Below, piece after piece: positions 58,310 through 64,000 of a DNA stretch of 64,000 bases. The translations under genes and the position numbers were made by a program. The notes below the pieces were generated by a model that worked only from the letters and a program-made list of their open reading frames with translations, did no database searches and had not been told where the DNA came from. Numbering within the stretch: the stretch's first letter is position 1; each line of letters opens with the position of its first letter. The DNA comes from Sipunculus nudus (taxonomy: Eukaryota > Annelida > Sipuncula > Golfingiida > Sipunculidae), in NCBI GenBank assembly GCA_026874595.1, contig CM049315.1, positions 11,098,664-11,162,663 on the forward strand, read 5' to 3'.

Positions 58310-58620
58310 GAACTTTCTCGCTAGTGAAGCTTGCTTTTCTAGCGAAGCGGTTGGAACGCCGGACATGTGCGCCACCGACATGAGTTCGACTCCCGGAAAG
58401 GCCCAGTATTTTCATTGAGCTATTTGTCTTCGTAACAATTCCAGGCAGGGTTCTGCGCAGTAGACTGAGTGGGGAACCTTTAAGGGTTCTAAATGGAAAC
58501 TTAAACACGTGGTCCTTTTAAACCTTCCCAGGCATCTTTTATGGGACATGTGGTTCCATCCAAAACCTATTTTAAAGGTTTAGAGAGGAACCCTTCAAGG
58601 TGTGGGGAACCTTTAAAAAT
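58310..58620 (+). mobile_element. tRNA-like SINE with canonical Pol III boxes
   Basis: Box A TAGCGAAGCGG (58340-58350) and box B GAGTTCGACTCCC (58382-58394) match the Pol III type 2 consensus closely and lie about 32 bases apart. Downstream, TGGGGAACCTTTAA occurs twice (about 58471 and 58601). The acceptor stem does not close cleanly, so it is more likely a SINE head than a functional tRNA. The 3' limit is approximate. Confidence 0.6.
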
Positions 58621-58793
58621 TTCAGTTTTAAATTGTGCATGGTAATTCCTTTCTAGTGAAATTAAAACTTCCACATTGGCCAGGATAATGTAATTTTTTT
58701 TTCGGCGCAGTAACAGGAGAAAATTCTGAAAAGGGTTTGAAATACCTCAAATGAAGACTTAAAATGCGCCTACAAATGTTATACATACATTTA

Positions 58794-58815
58794 AATATAT
58801 ATATATATTCATTCA

Positions 58816-58860
<45 letters not shown>
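58794..58860. repeat. (TA)n microsatellite
   Basis: TA tract interrupted by ATTCATTCAT. Confidence 0.95.
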
Positions 58861-58866
<6 letters not shown>

Positions 58867-59620
58867 ATGTATTCACAAGAAAATGGCCAGTTAAACATGA
58901 ACAAGTGTTTCCATGCCTGTGGAATCATCAGACATGTGTTGTTAATGACTGAAGTTGCGATTTTAAATAATATATGTTAAGCACTCATCCACGGTCTGGT
59001 GGGAATGAATGGTAATTAGGATTATGCCTGCATTTAAAACAAGCTCATGTCTTTCGGTGAGTTATGATATGAGCCTTTTCATCAAGCTATGATATGTACA
59101 GCTTTCACTTGGGAGCATTCCCAGGGTGTGCGCTTCACGACCCGCCAACTGATTAAATACGGGGTGTTTGTTTTTATTTGGAGCCACCTGAACATGCATT
59201 CATCCCTCGAAATTAAATTTTAAAGCACATGCGGGGAAGATATTTCATTCGTGTGAAACCTGTAGAATATGTTATAATAATATGATATTGCACCTGTAAA
59301 AATGCACGACGGTTGGCCTTAATATTCACCAGGTGCGGTGCATCGAGCAGAATTAATTGTATCAGTAAGTTTGGTAAATGTTGTAATATGGCCGTTTTAT
59401 TGTCAGCGATAAACTGGATTTGGTTAATTTATGTTCTTACATCAAGTGACCTTATTATCGTGTGTAATGAATTTTGTCTTAATCTCTGCATTTAATGTCG
59501 CAAGTCATTTTTGTCTGTTATATCAATAGAGTATGGCGCCTCTAAATGTTTCACTGGCTATATATAGGCCTTGAGTGTACTCGAATATGTTATAAAAAAC
59601 GTATGATATTGATAAACTCG

Positions 59621-59623
<3 letters not shown>

Positions 59624-59665
<42 letters not shown>

Positions 59666-59702
59666 GAACAGATGGCATGAAGGATAAGAGAGAGAGAGAA
59701 AT
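59624..59702. repeat. (GA)n microsatellite
   Basis: Pure GA run at 59624-59664, then shorter GA runs to about 59710. Confidence 0.95.
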
Positions 59703-59865
59703 CGAGAGAGAGATGCTATGCGCCTTTCCATCCTGATTTTATTCTTTGTATTATGTCATATGGAAGCCGGTTATGTTTTCTCGATTATTATCTTATACAA
59801 GAATACGGGAATTTAGTTTTAGTGCCTTCGTCGTTATTTCGTAGACATTTATAGTTTTTACCGGG

Positions 59866-59868
<3 letters not shown>

Positions 59869-59934
<66 letters not shown>
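59869..59934. repeat. (TA)n microsatellite
   Basis: Pure TA dinucleotide tract. Confidence 0.95.
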
Positions 59935-59936
<2 letters not shown>

Positions 59937-60269
59937 TTTAATTTTCCTTAAATACATTGGACAAAACCTACACCCCTTACACATACTGTGCATATTACTT
60001 TCATACCATCCTTGACGGATAGGGAATTTTTCTGCGATCAGGCACCAACCTCCCCAAGACCTCTATCTGCATCCCGGCCGGCCTCAACATTCAATCAACC
60101 CATGTATCGACATTCCACATTAATCACTAAAATTCACTGAAAACCATTGAAAACTTTAGGTGTTGTGAAAAATGAAATTTTGTGTCTGCCGGCTCTGATT
60201 GAATAATAATGACTTAAAATAACAACTGAGTGTGATGCATGTAACGTTACCGGGAGCAGGTGGATTGCT

Positions 60270-60330
60270 GGACCCCCCATCCCCCTCCCCCCCCCCCCCC
60301 CACCCCTCCCACGCGCCCATCCCCCACCCA
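60270..60330. repeat. C-rich low-complexity tract
   Basis: CCCCCCATCCCCCTCC followed by a C run of more than ten and CCACCCCTCCC. The glycine-rich open frames on the minus strand here are artefacts of the tract. Confidence 0.9.
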
Positions 60331-60334
60331 AACT

Positions 60335-61020
60335 TCGTCGACTAGATTTAGGCGACGCGACCCGCCCGACTGAACAGGTTTCCTCAAGTTTGCTACAGTT
60401 TCTTCCAGTTTATTGACCCTGCAGACTGACGACAAACGGGGGTGCATACACACAAGGACCTGACTCAACTCAGCTGTATTGACGGCAGAGGCGGTACATT
60501 CAAATCAACAAAAAATGGTGACCAGCCTGTGACAAATGAAAGCAAAGTCATTTATACATGTCATTTTATTTATCAGTTTTCATGTATATATCTATATCTC
60601 GCCCTTTCAATTCTTTCCATCACATAGCTGAATTATTTTAGTTTGATATAATTAAAGTCTATAAAATAGTATTTGGTGTTCTGTAATATACATTATTTAT
60701 TTTTCATCCGTGAACATGAAGCATATTGTTATAATATTGCCATTGTACTGAAAACATTTTGAAACAAAAATGGGCCCCACCCCTAATTCTGATTAACAGT
60801 AGTACAGGGATGGGGTTTTTTGCAATTAATTAGTTTGGGTAGCGTGGCTGAATTTACAAATACTCCTCCATGCATCCAACAGACAATATGGACTAAGGCA
60901 GTTAAAAGTCAATAAGTGGCCACAAGAATTTACTAGAAAGAGCTACAGAATTACACAAGGATACATCCCCTGATATAACATGAAACAAATGTACCTATAC
61001 GAACCAGAATCTGGTTGTCC
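60335..61020. other. No supported gene
   Basis: AT-rich sequence with no recognised element or exon. Confidence 0.4.
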
Positions 61021-61026
61021 AGGTTT

Positions 61027-61082
61027 TCCCTGGTCCCTGTATTCTCAGCTTCTGCAAGGCAGAAGCTAAGATGGACCAGGGA
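61027..61082. repeat. Nested hairpin sequence
   Basis: The outer arms TCCCTGGTCC (61027-61036) and GGACCAGGGA (61073-61082) are perfectly complementary. The inner arms AGCTTCTGC and GCAGAAGCT pair perfectly around a 3-base loop. Unequal internal bulges of 10 and 5 bases separate them. It may be part of an unknown short repeat. Confidence 0.75.
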
Positions 61083-61463
61083 GGCTCAGAGCCTGGTGGG
61101 ACAGACACCCGCACATCTGCCGTGTTCATGAGTCCCGGCATAAGAGAAAGGGCTCAGTCATTTTAGCCCGGCATCACCAGCTCTGTGGTCATTTGTCAAC
61201 CCAAGAGATCTGCATCTGATGGCATTAATACCAAGTGAGTCTCCCCTGCTAACCATGATGTCATAGGGTGTTCCCCCGGTAATACCAGGGGTAGGGCATT
61301 CGTGTAACAATTTGCTATACAGATCTATTCATATATAATGCGCGCATAGTGCTCATGTAATGTAATGTTGTCTTTCTCTGCACCATACGATTTGGCCTTG
61401 AAGATCACATGACCGAGGTAATCAAGTGATCAGAGACGTAGCTGTGATTGGTTGCTGACTGTG

Positions 61464-61660
61464 CTTCTGAACGACGCGACTCAACTGGACACGATTATTT
61501 CTCACACTACCAGAAACCAAAAACTAACGCAGACTGTTGCCGACTCTGGTTGAGTCGGATCGTTTTCGCGCATACACTTTGCGACGCGACTCAACTCAAC
61601 CCAAATAAACATTTTTTAACCTGTTGAGTTGAGTCGGGTCGCAACGTGTATTCCGGCCTT
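61464..61660. mobile_element. Palindromic GCGACTCAACTCAAC element
   Basis: Arms 61581-61600 (GCGACGCGACTCAACTCAAC) and 61623-61642 pair with one mismatch around a 22-base A/T-rich loop. A third copy of the motif (GACGCGACTCAACT) lies at about 61473 and an inverted fourth (GGTTGAGTCGGATCG) at about 61547, so the whole segment is two nested inverted pairs. It is bounded on the right by TTCCGGCCTTAAG. No coding sequence is present; it is probably a foldback MITE. Confidence 0.75.
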
Positions 61661-64000
61661 AAGAAATTAAGTAAAAATCCGAAGATGAGCGAAGTCACCA
61701 GTAGAGCAGTCACACAAGCCTGGTATATAAGCCTAGACATGGACTCCTACATTATTTTAATATTAATTTAGAAAAATCTTTGTAAAAAAGTACTGTTAAG
61801 TCGCCGTGGGTTGCTTATTCGGGTTAGGGGAGTATGACAGTGTGCCCCACAGTCTAGATCTCGAGTCTCCCAAAGGCCTTAGCAGTCATCAAGCAGCAGC
61901 ATGACGATTTTTATGACGTCATTGTCACTGCACAAAACATATGTGGCTGACGACACCATGACGACGTGTCAAGAATGTGGATGGATCTAGATCCAGTGCC
62001 GCACTTTAATTGGATTTAAATCGAATAAACATTATTTTTTGTTTTTTTTTCCAAATTAATCGAAATTCATACAGAGCCTTCCAAGATATGGCTAGAACAC
62101 ACACGCAAATACAAACCCGACGTATCTTACAGTCCACCCAGCACCCCTGTAAACGAGCTTTATGTTTAAAACCTTCATGAATGTCATGTTTCAGTAAAAA
62201 GTGCTGGCTCCAATAGCTATGAATGGATGGGTCTCCCAATGGACAATGGGGTCGACCTGTGTCACACTGGTATATTATCGTTGAATTAGAAATATGTTCT
62301 GGTGATTTTAATTACCTTAAAAAAAACAAATGGATCGTCCTCGGGTGTTATTTAACCCTCCACATAAGTTACTTAAAATTCGTTCAAAACTTCATAGGTG
62401 GAGATGTTAACAGACAAATCGACGAACAAAGGGAAGAACTGTTTAACCAGAGTAACTTATAAAAAAAAATAGCACTAATGTACTCTTTGATGTTATTTAT
62501 CCTCTCTCAGAAAACGAGCGTTAAAACAAGTATATTAATAAAATTAAATAAAATACATTTAATAAAAAGGGACGTGCTTGTAGACATATCACAAAGCTGT
62601 CTGAGTGTTACATAAATTAAGAGGCTCCTCACACCTCAGTCACCGTTAACACCCTTTATGTGTACCACGTGACTAGAGGCGTCTCCCTTGTTATTTTTAA
62701 GGTGTTATCTAGCAAGACGGTTATTGCTACCTAACATTAGAGTAAGGATTATATTAATATTTTACTTATCTCAAGAGTGTCCATGATGATATTTATTTCT
62801 TTGGAATATTTCTTGTCTCGAGCTTAGTATTTTCACTGTTATATATTCATATTAACCCATCAATATGCTAATATGTTTTGACGTTGTGTTGTGGGTGGTA
62901 AACTTCAAAGGCTTTAGAAGACTGTAAAATAGCAATGCTTTTTTAACTTTTGAATTTAACAGTCAGTTAGAACTAGTTGTTGAGTGATGTCGTGTATTGA
63001 AAACCTCATTACAAATGAAGAATAAAGAACAATCTAACCTCTGGTGTAACATATCAGCTGCCAATCTGTCACCTGTACACGGCACCTTTGTGATATTGTG
63101 TTATATGTACACACGGCGCTTTTGAATGTCGGGCACCCTGCAGTATGCTATATTTGTATACTCTCATTGTGTAATTATTATGACAACGTGTTAATCCCAA
63201 ACTTATCAGTGCGTGGCCTGAACCCTCAGACACGTGAACCTGTACACTAACCTTGAGTTGCCTTAGCACATGAGGCATGACATGAAGACACGCGTCTGGG
63301 CTAGTTTCCTAAAAGTCTGGGTCGTTCGCAGCATTTGTTGGTAAAATACAGACAGCTGTTAGAAACCTACAGACCTCAGGTTGCTGGTATTTGTGAAATG
63401 CTGTGTTTGTTCTTTCCGATTTCAGCCTTTCTTTGCCCCACACCCCCCAGGTTGACACTAATAAGTATTCTACACAAACAACTCTCTTACTGAAAACGAT
63501 CTGTTTTCCGGCATGCAAGTGAAAACTAAATTTTGATGATGATGATGATAATGATGCTGATGATTATGATGAACATTCGGCGCTTGCTGCGACATGTCCT
63601 CTCTTGATGTCTGGATGCTGATAGCTTGTGATTATTTAAATAAAAGTTCTGAGCAACATGCTACAGGATAGTGTGTATTGATAACAGTGCACTTGGGATC
63701 AGGTGAAGTCGGTGCAATTCGAGTTGGGACAACCTAAATATAATATTCTGCATCAGGTATACTAACTAGTGAGATCAAATGTTTATCAGTAAATTATTCA
63801 CAAAACACTCTGGTACAAAGACTAAAGTTTACGTGCTGTCATAAAAGTGAGTTGTTGCTGTCGCCACTGAAGGCATTGATGGCCATTTAAACAGGGAAAG
63901 TCTGAATGTGAAGTGCTATCTTGAATCATCACGGCAAACATTATATTTTTGTGACGCCGCACTGGCGCGGACGGAGGCACCTCGAGTGTTTATATATATA
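61661..64000. other. No supported gene to the right edge
   Basis: Only a GAT-rich microsatellite at about 63533-63571 and a short TA run at the very end are recognisable. The ORFs at 62223-62462 and on the minus strand at 63069-63518 resemble nothing known to me. Confidence 0.4.
63533..63571. repeat. (GAT)n microsatellite
   Basis: Imperfect GAT/GCT trinucleotide run. Confidence 0.9.

Noticed and set aside
60134-60468. Glycine-rich protein on the minus strand
   Set aside because: It is produced by the C-rich low-complexity tract at 60270-60330.
1-64000. CRISPR arrays, operons, prophage or bacterial gene clusters
   Set aside because: None seen. Tandem repeats here lack spacer structure, coding density is very low and the genes have introns.

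Overview
This looks like a window of animal nuclear genome, not a microbial one. It is AT-rich, has no dense ORFs, and is full of (TA)n tracts, short inverted-repeat transposons, tRNA-derived SINE-like repeats and a decayed non-LTR retrotransposon. The only well-supported gene is broken into short exons with canonical GT-AG splice sites and kilobase introns. The repeat set (G/C-run MITEs starting CAGxGGCGGATCC, repeats ending in GGAC runs, Pol III-promoter SINEs) suggests a marine invertebrate, most likely a lophotrochozoan such as a mollusc. That assignment is inference.

Layout. From the left edge to about 14 kb, and possibly to 37.7 kb, the minus strand carries a CNBD2-like gene (cyclic nucleotide-binding domain containing 2, also called CRIS). 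Seven exons from 10.36 kb down to 330 join in phase without a stop. They encode a long, probably disordered N-terminal region, a basic helix, and then a cyclic nucleotide-binding (CNB) domain. The phosphate-binding cassette FGELAL...KRTATV is intact and is itself split by an intron. A further exon at 14.03-14.16 kb is likely, one at 22.42-22.51 kb is possible, and a strong ATG-containing exon at 37.60-37.68 kb could be the start; their phases agree. The gene's 3' end lies outside the window. Its last visible exon ends inside a 79-bp tandem repeat that copies the exon's 3' end together with its 5' splice site.

From 14 to 37 kb the sequence is intron or intergenic DNA packed with repeats: two related tRNA-derived SINEs, two copies of a roughly 470-bp dispersed repeat, a 330-bp MITE, a 776-bp terminal-inverted-repeat element inside a (TA)n tract, a repeat with an internal 0.3-kb duplication, and fossil LINE pieces. 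From 38 to 64 kb no multi-exon gene is recognised. This part holds a 211-bp MITE with perfect 16-bp inverted repeats, a 1.4-kb truncated LINE with a broken reverse transcriptase, further G/C-run MITEs, one plus-strand mini-exon with a perfect Kozak start (MSLWG), and several foldback sequences.

No rRNA, functional tRNA, CRISPR or operon-like features were seen. Exons were read by eye from splice sites, phase and family resemblance; no database search was possible.
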